Shown: positions 21,007-28,832, counted from the first letter of the stretch. The stretch: 64,000 bases of DNA from UBA5704 sp036264355 (GCA_036264355.1 DATARD010000080.1:23409-87408), one strand, 5' to 3'. Numbers and translations: made by a program. Notes: generated by a model not told the origin, from the sequence alone.

Positions 21007-22380
21007 ATGGATCGGCATATTTCTAAAGAGGAGATTGTTCGCGCCTTCTCTGGAGAGGCTTCTCAACCCGACGTGGTCTACGCCGTGCCGCATTTAAGCC
21101 ACTGCCGGTTGTGCTGGAATTCGGCGGCCAACGTGATCTCCCAGCTCAAGCGTGAGGGCCGCCTGAAGAGATTCGGCGACGGCCGGGCGGCCATCGTCGC
21201 CCTGGTCGAGGAGGAGGGAAGAAGGACAGCCCGGCTCATGAGGGCTCGAGCCTGGTGGGAGGAGTTGGCGGAATTGGGCCCGACAGAACAGATCGAAAGG
21301 GTTAAACTTGTCGGTGCGTTCCAGACAGGCGAGCTGTTCGAGACGATCCTGACGGAGTCTCGCTCAGTCTGGGGCAGTGATCCCTACCTGGCGGAGCATT
21401 CGGCATTGACCGCGCACTTCCTGGTCGACCATCTGCCCGGTGCGCAATTCTCCGAGCTTACCAAGAACAGGTACAAGGCGGCAGCCATGAGCGTGGCAGG
21501 CAACAGCCGCCGGCTGATGGGAGATTGGCTTGGCTCGGCCGCGGCTTTTGGCGCAGCCAGGAACTACCTAAAGGACAACATGGATACCTTGGAGGAAGCC
21601 GCCCTGCTTTCAGTGCAAGCGTCGCTGGACTGCGACAAGGGTAACGTTGAGGCGGCTTCCGGCCTGCTGGCGAGAGCGGCGGCCATTTACGAGAAGGCTG
21701 GCCACAAAGGTGAGTTGGGTAAAATGCTCGTTCAGGAGGCGCAGGCACTCTTTATCGCCAACGCGTTCGACAGGGCCATCGGTAAGGCAGAAGAGGCGCT
21801 CCTGCTTCTTCCGCCATTCAGTGTCTTTCTTGTGGCGTCCGCGAAAAGTCTCGTCACAGAAAGCCTGGCTATGACAGATCGCGTGGACGAAGCAGTCCGG
21901 AACTTCGAGGAGACGCGCCATCTCTATGAGGAGCTCGGCGAGGATTTCAAACTTCAATCTCTTCGGCTTCAAGCTCGACTTTTGGATGGGCTTGGCTCGG
22001 CGCGTGAGTCCGAAAAGCTCTTTCGGAAGGCCATCAAGGGCTTTTCTGACAAAGAGCTCTACAAGGATGCGTTTCTCGCCCGGCTCGCGCTCCTGGAATC
22101 CCTCTTCAAGAGAGATGCTGTTCTGAAAGCGGAGCGGCTCTGCGAGGAGGCGATCGACCAGCTTCAGAAGACGGAAAGAATTCACTCGCAGATCATCAAG
22201 GTCTGGCAAGGCCTCCTGTCTCACATCCAATCTCAGCGGCTCAAAATCTATCACCTCGCAGAGGTAAGGGATTACCTGGCGCGGCACTGGGCAATACCCG
22301 CCGCGCGGCCACCGTTCTCCTCCGGATCTGGTTTTCCAGGAAGCGGCGTGACGGCTCCCCGGCTGCCGGGTCGCGATTGA
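21007..22380 (+). CDS. Zinc-finger-headed TPR protein
   Basis: 457 residues from ATG 21007, with AGGAGG upstream. The N-terminal MDRHISKEEIVRAFSGEAS and VPHLSHCRLCWNSA resemble a His-Cys2 anti-sigma/zinc-finger head. The rest is alpha-helical with TPR-like repeats: AASGLLARAAAIYEKAGHKGELGKML, AFDRAIGKAEEALLLL, DEAVRNFEETRHLYEELGE, ESEKLFRKAIKGF and KAERLCEEAIDQL. TPR repeats bind peptides or proteins. The peptide gene immediately upstream makes a peptide-receptor role attractive, but it is inferred. GC content is lower than in the EPS cluster. The last 25 residues are Ser/Gly/Pro-rich and probably disordered. Confidence 0.78.
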   Translation: MDRHISKEEIVRAFSGEASQPDVVYAVPHLSHCRLCWNSAANVISQLKREGRLKRFGDGRAAIVALVEEEGRRTARLMRARAWWEELAELGPTEQIERVKLVGAFQTGELFETILTESRSVWGSDPYLAEHSALTAHFLVDHLPGAQFSELTKNRYKAAAMSVAGNSRRLMGDWLGSAAAFGAARNYLKDNMDTLEEAALLSVQASLDCDKGNVEAASGLLARAAAIYEKAGHKGELGKMLVQEAQALFIANAFDRAIGKAEEALLLLPPFSVFLVASAKSLVTESLAMTDRVDEAVRNFEETRHLYEELGEDFKLQSLRLQARLLDGLGSARESEKLFRKAIKGFSDKELYKDAFLARLALLESLFKRDAVLKAERLCEEAIDQLQKTERIHSQIIKVWQGLLSHIQSQRLKIYHLAEVRDYLARHWAIPAARPPFSSGSGFPGSGVTAPRLPGRD

Positions 22381-22563
22381 CCGAACAGAACGGACGCCCT
22401 AGTCGTCTGTCAACGCAGAGCCGTAGGGTGCGCTTTGCGCAGCCGCCGACCACGCCGCGGCGTTCGCGGGCGCCGGGTCAGACCCGACGCACCCGCGGGC
22501 CAACAATCGTTGAACCTGACGAACGATCTTTGACTCCATGCGCGAGCAGAGCCGCCCATAGCG
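22381..22563. other. Intergenic stretch with nested hairpins
   Basis: No gene is seen. CGCGGGCGCCGGGTC and GACCCGACGCACCCGCG (22467-22499) form an imperfect long hairpin, and a second hairpin at 22506-22527 is annotated separately. Both neighbouring genes end here, so the region may act as a bidirectional terminator. Confidence 0.5.
22506..22527. repeat. GAACCT-loop hairpin, left copy
   Basis: ATCGTT, a 10-base loop GAACCTGACG, then AACGAT. The sequence ATCGTTGAACCTGACGA recurs at 25532-25548 with the same loop, about 3 kb away. It marks the left edge of the SDR/SnoaL/HxlR/NmrA block. Confidence 0.7.
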
Positions 22564-23367
22564 TCACACCGCTGGAACTGTGCCGCCGTCGATGACATAT
22601 TCGCTGCCGTTGATGGAGGCTGCCCGGTCGGAGACGAGGAATGCGACCAGCTCTGCCACCTCTTCGGGCCTGCCGGGCCGGCCGATCGGGATGCCGCCGA
22701 GCGAATCCATCAGTCCCTGACGGGCAGCGGCTTCGTCGGTGCCGGCCTTTTCCGCAAGGCGGGAGATCAGGCGATGGGCGGCTGCGGTTTCGATAAAACC
22801 GGGCGCGACGGTGTTGACCCGAATGCCCTTGGGTCCAAGTTCCTTCGACAGCCCCTTGCTATACGTGGTCAGCGCGGCTTTGGCGGCCGCGTAGGCGAGC
22901 GTCGCCTCGAACAGCGGCAGCCGCCGCTGAATCGATGAAATATGGATGATGACTCCGGATCGCTGCTTCAGCATCCCGGGAAGGAATGCGCGGTCGAGCC
23001 GAACGGCAGGGAAAAGATTGAGATCGATCTCCTTCTGCCAATCCTCGTCTGTGAGCGCGAGCACGCCACCGCTCGGCGCACTCGAGCCGCCAACGACGTT
23101 GACCAGTATGTCGAGACCGCCGAAGCGCTGGAGCACTTGCTCTGCCACCCTGTCCACGCCTTGGCGCGTGCTGATGTCGGCCTGAACGAACAATTCCACC
23201 GCTTGCCCTTCAGGCAAGGGTGAGCGCGCGGTCGTTGCAACCGTTGCGCCGCTGACGACAAGACGTCGCACGATGGCTGCTCCCATACCGTCGGTGCCGC
23301 CGGTGACGAGTACGCGCTTGCCGGCGAATTCCGCAGGGTCGAACGAAAACCGCGGCGCCGAGCCCAT
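22564..23367 (-). CDS. Short-chain dehydrogenase/reductase
   Basis: 267 residues from ATG 23367, which overlaps the SnoaL stop (TGATG). It is a classical SDR: cofactor motif TGGTDGMG, VNVVGG in place of NNAG, catalytic Ser in HISSIQRR, then Tyr-x3-Lys as YAAAKAALTTYSKGL, and a C-terminal GSEYVIDGGT. It should use NAD(P)H to reduce or oxidise a carbonyl/alcohol; the substrate is unknown. The gene is the second of a two-gene operon divergent from an HxlR regulator, a layout typical of regulated detoxifying oxidoreductases. Confidence 0.92.
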   Translation of the reverse strand: MGSAPRFSFDPAEFAGKRVLVTGGTDGMGAAIVRRLVVSGATVATTARSPLPEGQAVELFVQADISTRQGVDRVAEQVLQRFGGLDILVNVVGGSSAPSGGVLALTDEDWQKEIDLNLFPAVRLDRAFLPGMLKQRSGVIIHISSIQRRLPLFEATLAYAAAKAALTTYSKGLSKELGPKGIRVNTVAPGFIETAAAHRLISRLAEKAGTDEAAARQGLMDSLGGIPIGRPGRPEEVAELVAFLVSDRAASINGSEYVIDGGTVPAV

Positions 23368-23696
23368 CAGCTGATCTCCAGACGTTCGATCTGTCCGCCA
23401 TTCAGGGTGAAGGCATAGCGAAGCTCGATCGGACTGCCAGGGAAATTGCCCGAGATCCTGCCGGTCACAATCGTCCTGCCGTTCGTCTCGGCAACGTCGA
23501 GCGCCTCGACCGTCGGATGATATTTCTCGCTCACCTCCTCGGCCCACCTGCGGATGGCGGCAATGCCTCGCCGCTCTCGCTTCTCGTCGTGGACGACGGC
23601 ACCTTGGCTGAAGCATGCCGCCACCGCATCGATGTCTTGAGCGTTCGCCGCCGCAATGTAGGTTGCAATCGGTGGCGCAAGTTTTGTGGTTGGCAT
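23367..23696 (-). CDS. SnoaL/NTF2-like protein
   Basis: 109 residues from ATG 23696. It has the short cone-shaped SnoaL/NTF2 pattern: YIAAANAQDIDAVAACF, GAVVHDEKRERRGIAAIRRW, then beta strands with TGRISGNFPGSPIELRYAFTL. These domains bind small ligands and sometimes catalyse isomerisation or hydrolysis. Here it probably works with the SDR it is fused to at operon level. The promoter lies in the 54-base gap shared with the divergent HxlR gene. Confidence 0.85.
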   Translation of the reverse strand: MPTTKLAPPIATYIAAANAQDIDAVAACFSQGAVVHDEKRERRGIAAIRRWAEEVSEKYHPTVEALDVAETNGRTIVTGRISGNFPGSPIELRYAFTLNGGQIERLEIS

Positions 23697-23750
23697 ATCG
23701 TTCCTTTGCTGTGCGTTGCCTCGCCCTGAGAATGGGACTACGCTAACCAA

Positions 23751-24161
23751 ATGACAAGTACGCACGAAAAAGTAAGTCGCTCACCTGAGGGTAAGCGCGC
23801 TGAGCACACGCCGATTTCTGCGGCGCAGGCGATAGAGCAAGCGCTCAAACTCGTCGAAGGCCGCTGGAAGTTGCTGATCCTGTTTCATCTGTTTGGCGGC
23901 AAGGTCCTGCGCTTCTCCGACCTGGAGCGCGCGATTCCGGCGATCTCCCAAAAGATGCTCGCGCAGCAGCTTCGCCGGTTGGAGGCCGACGGCGTCGTGC
24001 AGCGAATCGTCCACAACCAGGTGCCGCCGAAGGTGGAGTACTGCCTCACGACGTGGGGGCAGTCGCTATGTCCAGCGCTCGACGCGCTGCTGAAATGGGC
24101 CGGGATGCGCGGCGTGGGCACCGGCTCAGCCGTGATCGGGCGGTCCGAATCAGGTGGTTAG
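23751..24161 (+). CDS. HxlR-family transcriptional regulator
   Basis: 136 residues from ATG 23751. The winged helix-turn-helix shows LVEGRWKLLILFHLFGGKVLRFSDL, then IPAISQKMLAQQLRRLEADGVV, typical of HxlR/HypR (MarR-like) dimeric regulators that respond to electrophiles or oxidants. The usual N-terminal sensing Cys is absent; a Cys occurs in the wing (EYCLT) and another in SLCPAL. It is divergent from snoaL-SDR, so it likely controls that operon and itself through the 54-base intergenic region. Confidence 0.9.
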   Translation: MTSTHEKVSRSPEGKRAEHTPISAAQAIEQALKLVEGRWKLLILFHLFGGKVLRFSDLERAIPAISQKMLAQQLRRLEADGVVQRIVHNQVPPKVEYCLTTWGQSLCPALDALLKWAGMRGVGTGSAVIGRSESGG

Positions 24162-24214
24162 GGCGTCACGAAGGCCCTGGTCCGTGCCGTCTCCGACTCA
24201 CGCGACGTATCCGT

Positions 24215-24660
24215 CGGGAGGGCCGGACGGGAGGGAGCGCGAGCCGGACGGGAGGGAGCGCGAGCCGGACTGGAGGGAGTGAGAGCCGGACTGGAGGGAA
24301 CGATAGCCGGACTGGAGGGAACGAGAGCCGGACTGGAGGGAGTGAGGACCGGACTGGAGGGAGTGAGAGCCGGATGGAGGGAACGAGAGCCGGACTGGAG
24401 GGAAGGAGGACCGGACTGGAGGGAACGAGGACCGGACTGGAGGGAGCAAGGGCCGGACTGGAGGGAGCGAGGGCCGGACTGGAGGGACCGAGAACCGGAC
24501 TGGAGGGAGTGAGAGCCGGACTGGAGGGAGCGAGGACCGGACTGGAGGGAACGAGAGCCGGACTGGAGGGAACGAGGGCCGGACTGGAGGGAGCGTGAGC
24601 CGGACTGGAGGGAGCGAGGACCGGACTGGAGGGAGCGTGAGCCGGATGACGGGGAGCGAG
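24215..24660. repeat. 21-bp minisatellite, about 21 units
   Basis: Units follow GAGCCGGACTGGAGGGAGC plus two bases, exactly 21 bp, with changes concentrated at the gagc/gacc and agcg/aacg/agtg positions. In one frame the plus strand reads RTGGSES-type heptads, in another GLEGARA. The first two units differ most (acgg instead of actg). The last unit supplies the ATG of the NmrA gene at 24646. The sequence is unrelated to the 8.5-kb minisatellite although the period is identical. Confidence 0.92.
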
Positions 24661-25539
24661 AGACGGACGGTACTCGTGACGGGTGCCACGGGCCGGGTCG
24701 GACGCCTCGTGGTCGACGAGTTGTTGCGCACCGGTGTGCCTGTACGCGCGCTCACGCGCCGGCCGGAACACGCGGCGCTCCCCGCCGGCGTCGAGGTCGT
24801 GGCGGGCGACCTCACCGACCCCGCGTCGCTCGACCCCGCACTCGAGGGGGCCGTGGCCGTGTTCCTCGTTTGGACCGCGGCACCGGCGACCGCCCCAGCC
24901 GTCGTCGCGCGGCTCGCGGAGCACCCGTCGCCGCAGCCTCGGCGTATTGTCTATCTCTCAGCACCCCACCGGACGCCGCACCCGTTCTTTCAGCAACCCA
25001 ATCCGATGCGGGACCTTCATGCCGAAGTCGAGCGCCTGCTCGCGGCCACCGGTCTCGAGGTCGCGGTCCTCCGGCCGGGGATGTTCGCCTCGAACGTGCT
25101 CCACTGGTGGGCGCCGCAGATCCGGATCGGCGACGTGGTGCGCTGGCCCTACGCGGCCGCCGAGACAGCCCCAATCGACGAGCGTGACATCGCGGCCGTG
25201 GCCGCGCGCGTGCTGCTCGACGCGCGGCACGCGCGAGGCGACTTCGTCCTCACCGGCCCCGAGTCGCTGAGCCAGGCCGCGCAGGTCCACACGATCGGCG
25301 ATGCCATTGGGCGGCCACTGCGGTTGGAGGAACTGTCGCCCGACGAGTTCCGCCGCGACACGGCGGGGACATGGCCGGGCGGAGTCGTGGAGATGCTGCT
25401 TGCCGCGTGGAAGGCGACACTCGGACATCCGGCGTTCGTCACGTCCGCCGTGCACGAGATCCTCGGCTCACCACCGCGGTCGTTCCACCAGTGGGCCGCC
25501 GACCACGCAGCGGCGTTCGGCGTGGGTAACGATCGTTGA
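24646..25539 (+). CDS. NmrA/atypical SDR, NAD(P)H-binding reductase
   Basis: 297 residues from ATG 24646; GTG 24595 in frame would add 17 repeat-encoded residues. The N-terminal TVLVTGATGRVGRLVVDELL is the atypical-SDR dinucleotide-binding motif. GDLTDPASLDPAL and the later YLSAPH, LRPGMFASN and DERDIAAVAARVLL follow NmrA/NAD(P)H:quinone oxidoreductase 2-like proteins. The SDR catalytic Tyr-x3-Lys is absent, so it may be a redox sensor or quinone reductase. The start lies in the final minisatellite unit with a GGGAGC-type sequence upstream. The stop falls within the right hairpin repeat. Confidence 0.88.
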   Translation: MTGSERRTVLVTGATGRVGRLVVDELLRTGVPVRALTRRPEHAALPAGVEVVAGDLTDPASLDPALEGAVAVFLVWTAAPATAPAVVARLAEHPSPQPRRIVYLSAPHRTPHPFFQQPNPMRDLHAEVERLLAATGLEVAVLRPGMFASNVLHWWAPQIRIGDVVRWPYAAAETAPIDERDIAAVAARVLLDARHARGDFVLTGPESLSQAAQVHTIGDAIGRPLRLEELSPDEFRRDTAGTWPGGVVEMLLAAWKATLGHPAFVTSAVHEILGSPPRSFHQWAADHAAAFGVGNDR

Positions 25540-25554
25540 ACCTGACGAGCGATC
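25531..25554. repeat. GAACCT-loop hairpin, right copy
   Basis: GATCGTT, a loop GAACCTGACG, then AGCGATC gives a seven-base stem with one G-T pair. It repeats the element at 22506 and overlaps the NmrA stop codon. Both copies are followed 10-30 bases later by actccatg. Confidence 0.7.
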
Positions 25555-25576
25555 TGCGGATGGCCCGCTTCACTCC

Positions 25577-25963
25577 ATGGCTCCTCCGATTCCGATGACT
25601 CACCGACTTTTCGTTTACGGAACGCTCGCCCCGGGTCGGCCCAACGAACACATCTTGGCGGATGTCCCGGGAAGGTGGGAGCCAGCGACGGTCATTGGCA
25701 CGTTGCTTCAAGAAGGCTGGGGTGCAGCGGTGGGCTATCCGGGAATCATCTTGGATGAGCACGGCGGCGAAGTCGAAGGCTTTCTCTTCAGCTCGGAGAG
25801 TCTGGCTGAGCATTGGGCACGGCTCGATGAGTTTGAGGGTGAAGGCTATGAGCGCGTCCTGATCAAGGTGAAGCTCCAGAACGGTACGGCCGTAGAAGCC
25901 TACACCTACGGGCTCAGCGGAAAGGGCTCGCCGCTCAGTCCAACTCGGACCGGGTTGGAGTAG
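25577..25963 (+). CDS. Gamma-glutamylcyclotransferase-family protein
   Basis: 128 residues from ATG 25577; ATG 25595, nearer the conserved region, is equally likely. The opening FVYGTLAPGRPN carries the YGTL signature, followed by GYPGIILDEHGGEVEGFLF and LDEFEGEGYERV. The last includes the Glu-rich region used as general acid/base in GGCT enzymes. These cleave gamma-glutamyl amides to 5-oxoproline; many bacterial members are AIG2-like with unknown substrate. It appears to be a single gene. Confidence 0.9.
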   Translation: MAPPIPMTHRLFVYGTLAPGRPNEHILADVPGRWEPATVIGTLLQEGWGAAVGYPGIILDEHGGEVEGFLFSSESLAEHWARLDEFEGEGYERVLIKVKLQNGTAVEAYTYGLSGKGSPLSPTRTGLE

Positions 25964-26182
25964 GCTCCTTCGAGAGGGGGAACGAGGATGAAGCTCGCCG
26001 AGTTGCGGCAGGACTTATCGCCCTGCGGCGCCAAGTGATGTTGGGTGACTGATTAGGATGACTGATAAAACCGCGAAATCGCCGGTTCACTCGCCACTCG
26101 CAACGTGCGGGATTTCATCGAGTGTGGAGTGGGCCGAAGGCGATGAACCTCGACCGTTATCATGTACACACGCTGAAGCGAT
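25964..26182. other. Intergenic region with a vapC C-terminal fragment
   Basis: No intact gene. A mini-frame at 25988-26038 (MKLAELRQDLSPCGAK) looks like an antitoxin N-terminus, but it stops after 16 codons. The segment 26091-26130 encodes ATRNVRDFIECGV, the C-terminal signature of PIN-type VapC toxins, and is a 40-bp direct repeat of 26941-26980. It therefore looks like debris from a toxin-antitoxin locus. Confidence 0.6.
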
Positions 26183-26479
26183 CTACCCTTCGAGCTCTGC
26201 CGGATCGAGCAGGCGGCGACTGTGGCGGACTGTCAGAACAGAGATTTGACTGGCATCGATTCGATAGATAATTCGGTAGTTCCCATAGCTCAGCTCGCGG
26301 TGGTCCTCTTTCTTCAACTCCGGGACCTTCCGCCCCAGCCTGGGAAGCTCCGCCAAGCTCTCCGTGGCGGCGAAGAGCCCCTCCAGCCATTTTGCAGCGG
26401 CTCCCGGCTTGTCTTGAGCGATGAAGTGCGCCTGCTCGACCGCTCGGTCGATGGCGAGCGGGGACCAGATGACATTCAA
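26183..26479 (-). CDS. RelE/ParE-family toxin
   Basis: 98 residues, typical length. IWSPLAIDRAVEQAHFI, LAELPRLGRKVPEL, YRIIYRIDASQISVLTVRHSRR carry the beta-sheet and the basic C-terminal cluster of this RNase or gyrase-poison fold. ParE versus RelE activity cannot be decided from sequence. The ATG overlaps the stop of the antitoxin gene by four bases, so they are coupled. Confidence 0.92.
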   Translation of the reverse strand: MNVIWSPLAIDRAVEQAHFIAQDKPGAAAKWLEGLFAATESLAELPRLGRKVPELKKEDHRELSYGNYRIIYRIDASQISVLTVRHSRRLLDPAELEG

Positions 26480-26757
26480 TCCGAAAGCCTCGCCAGGGCC
26501 TGCCTCTTCGCCTCCTCCTGGGGAACTCCGAGGCCGTCCTCGATCTGGCGTGCCGCGGTCTGGAGATCACGGAGAAGCTCCAGCTCCTCAAGAAGCTGCT
26601 GATACTCGCGGATGGCGAGAACGACCGCCGAGGAGTGGCCTCTCTGGGTGAGGACCAAGGCCCTCCCGGTTTCTCGGATCTTCTGAATCAGGGCCGCGGC
26701 GTCCGCGCGGAACTCGGACAGGGGCCGGATGTCTTCTTCGAGGTTGAGGCTGATCAT
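26476..26757 (-). CDS. Phd/YefM-family antitoxin
   Basis: 93 residues from ATG 26757; an upstream in-frame ATG at 26781 gives an unlikely YFWRYRT extension. ISLNLEEDIRPLSEFRADAA, then LIQKIRETGRALVLTQRGHSSAVVLAIREYQQL matches the Phd DNA-binding N-domain, with a flexible acidic C-tail that wraps the toxin. It should repress its own promoter and neutralise the RelE/ParE partner. Confidence 0.92.
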   Translation of the reverse strand: MISLNLEEDIRPLSEFRADAAALIQKIRETGRALVLTQRGHSSAVVLAIREYQQLLEELELLRDLQTAARQIEDGLGVPQEEAKRQALARLSD

Positions 26758-26813
26758 GGTCCGGTACCTCCAAAAGTACAAGCAATGGTACCACCAACCA
26801 AACCCTGCGAGCC

Positions 26814-27008
26814 ATGATCATCCTCGACACCGACATCGTCTCGGAAAGCGGCGACGCTCCTTGGAAGAGGTTTCGAGAAAATCCTGACGGGAGCTTTCGC
26901 GGGCCGCATCCTCTCCTTTGATGAGTCGGCCAGCCACCGGTCGCCACCCGCAACGTGCGGGATTTCATCGAGTGCGGAGTAGAGATCATCACCCCCTTCA
27001 ACGCATGA
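26814..27008 (+). pseudogene. vapC (PIN toxin) relic with internal deletions
   Basis: Three collinear pieces of a FitB-like VapC remain. MIILDTDIVSE starts at 26814 and stops at 26921. In another frame, LLEEVSRKILTGAFAGRILSFDESASH covers about 26855-26935. Then ATRNVRDFIECGVEIITPFNA, the natural C-terminus, ends with TGA at 27006-27008. The middle acidic residues are deleted, so it should be inactive. Its final segment is duplicated at 26091-26130 on the other side of the RelE/Phd pair. Confidence 0.75.
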
Positions 27009-27020
27009 GATCAGGTCGCC

Positions 27021-28712
27021 TCACCCCGGATACACCACCACCCGCCGGTAGGGTTCCTCTCCTTTGCTGCTCGAAGTGAGGCCGTAGCGCTCGACGATCT
27101 GGTGCTGGAGGCGGCGGAGGTGGTTGTTGCGCGGGGCGAGCTCGATCGGGTTGCCTTGGCCGAGGACGGCGTCGATGGCGTCTTCGACGTCGCGCAGGGC
27201 CGCTTCGTCGTCCGCCGTGACGTCGCCGTCGCCGAGGCCGAAGAAGGCGCGGAGGAAGTTTTCCATCTGGGCGATGGTGTTGCTCTTGATGATCTGCACC
27301 GGGACGTTCTTCGCTGCGGCGTCGCGCAGGCGGCGCGGCTGGCGGCGCTCCTGGGCTTTCAGGCTGATGACGAGATCGGCTTCGTCCAGGTTTTCGACGA
27401 GGACGACGGGCACCCGCAGCTTGCGCAGGGCGCGCTCGAATTTGTCCTTGCTGACGGCGTAGGGGAAGACGCGGACGGTCTTGCCGCGCGCGGCCTTGCG
27501 CGCCGCGGCCGCCTCGGGCTCGGTGCTCGGAGAGGCGGCGTGGATGGGCGGGGCCGGCGGCGGCGGCCCCAGCTCCCAGGGATTCGGATCGGCCGGACGC
27601 GCTCTCTTCCGGCCGCCGTTGCGGCCCGGACCCTGCGGCCCGCGCCGGGACGACGGCGAGCGCGGTGAATCCCCCCAGGGAGTCTCCGGCCGTTTCATCT
27701 CCTCCCGTTCGGACTTGCGGATCTCGACCCCGCCTTCCGGTGTGCGGGTGCGCAGCTCGGGGCGCGGCGGCACGTCGCGCAGGAAGCGGTCCACCACCTC
27801 GGCGACGTCGCTGTGCACGGCCAGGCGATCCTTGTCCTGGATCTCGATCAGGACGTCGAAGGTGGGCGGGGCCTTGCGTTCGAGGACGGTCTTCTGGGTG
27901 CCGCGCCGCCGTGCCTCCTCGTCGGACAGGGTGACCGCATGGATGCCGCCGACCAAATCTGACAGGGTGGGGTTCTGCAACAGGTTGTCCAGCGTGTTGC
28001 CGTGGGCCGTGGCGACCAGTTGCACGCCGCGCTCGGCGATGGTGCGCGCCGCCAGGGCCTCGGCGGCGGTGCCGATCTCGTCGATCACGATCACCTGCGG
28101 CATGTGGTTCTCGACCGCCTCGATCATCACCCCGTGCTGCTCGTCGGGCGAGGGGACCTGCATCCGCCGCGCGCGGCCGATGCCGGGGTGCGGGATGTCG
28201 CCGTCGCCGGCGATCTCGTTCGAGGTGTCGACCACGATCACCCGCTTGCTCAACTCGTCGGCGAGCACCCGCGCCGCCTCGCGCAGCAGGGTGGTCTTGC
28301 CGACGCCCGGACGGCCGAGCAGGAGCATCGACTGGCCCGACTCGATGACGTCGCGCAGGATGTCCACCGTGCCGAAGACGGCGCGGCCCACCCGGCAGGT
28401 GAGGCCGATGACGTCGCCCACCCGGTTGCGGATGGCCGAGACGCGGTGGAGCGTGCGCTCGATCCCCGCCCGGTTGTCCTTGCCGAAGCGGCCGACGCGG
28501 GCCACCACCCAGGCGATGTCGTCGTGGCTGACCGCCTGGTCGGAGACGGTCTCCCCGCGGTCCGGGTAGCGGACCTCGGGCAGGCGGCCGAGATCGAGGA
28601 CGATCTCCACCAGCGCCCCCTTGTCGGGCCGCGGCTCGATGACCTGGCGCAGGCGCGGCGGCATGACGTCCAGCAGCAGCTCCAGGTCGTCGGTGATCTG
28701 TTCTCCCGTCAC
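27021..28712 (-). CDS. R3H-domain AAA-type ATPase (SpoIIIAA/Ycf45-like)
   Basis: 563 residues. An SpoIIIAA-like ATPase occupies about 110-330 with Walker A LGRPGVGKTT (133-141) and Walker B VIVIDEIG near 208, preceded by FGTVDILRDVIESGQS. A low-complexity Pro/Arg linker (about 335-400) leads to a KTVRVFPYAVSKDKFERAL region. The C-terminal R3H-like nucleic-acid-binding motif reads ELAPRNNHLRRLQHQIVERYGL. This architecture is known from cyanobacteria, plastids and other bacteria as an R3H/Ycf45 protein of unclear role, probably RNA- or DNA-associated. The start has AAGGAGGG upstream. Confidence 0.9.
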   Translation of the reverse strand: MTGEQITDDLELLLDVMPPRLRQVIEPRPDKGALVEIVLDLGRLPEVRYPDRGETVSDQAVSHDDIAWVVARVGRFGKDNRAGIERTLHRVSAIRNRVGDVIGLTCRVGRAVFGTVDILRDVIESGQSMLLLGRPGVGKTTLLREAARVLADELSKRVIVVDTSNEIAGDGDIPHPGIGRARRMQVPSPDEQHGVMIEAVENHMPQVIVIDEIGTAAEALAARTIAERGVQLVATAHGNTLDNLLQNPTLSDLVGGIHAVTLSDEEARRRGTQKTVLERKAPPTFDVLIEIQDKDRLAVHSDVAEVVDRFLRDVPPRPELRTRTPEGGVEIRKSEREEMKRPETPWGDSPRSPSSRRGPQGPGRNGGRKRARPADPNPWELGPPPPAPPIHAASPSTEPEAAAARKAARGKTVRVFPYAVSKDKFERALRKLRVPVVLVENLDEADLVISLKAQERRQPRRLRDAAAKNVPVQIIKSNTIAQMENFLRAFFGLGDGDVTADDEAALRDVEDAIDAVLGQGNPIELAPRNNHLRRLQHQIVERYGLTSSSKGEEPYRRVVVYPG

Positions 28713-28832
28713 GGCCCCCTCCTTCGTCCTCGTGAGGCTACAACGAATTCATGGCAAGATCGATGCCGAAACCCGCGGCCGGGATTCCGCGTAGGGCAGA
28801 TGCGTATGAAACCTTCGAGGAGGAAACACAGC

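Noticed and set aside
24053..24598. Open frame encoding GLEGARA heptads as a repeat protein
   Set aside because: It is generated by the 21-bp repeat and has no independent start signal; several frames on both strands are open at once.
22400..25560. Integron cassettes with attC sites (GTTGAAC matches GTTRRRY)
   Set aside because: No paired RYYYAAC site in the right order and spacing is seen, and no integrase gene is in the window.
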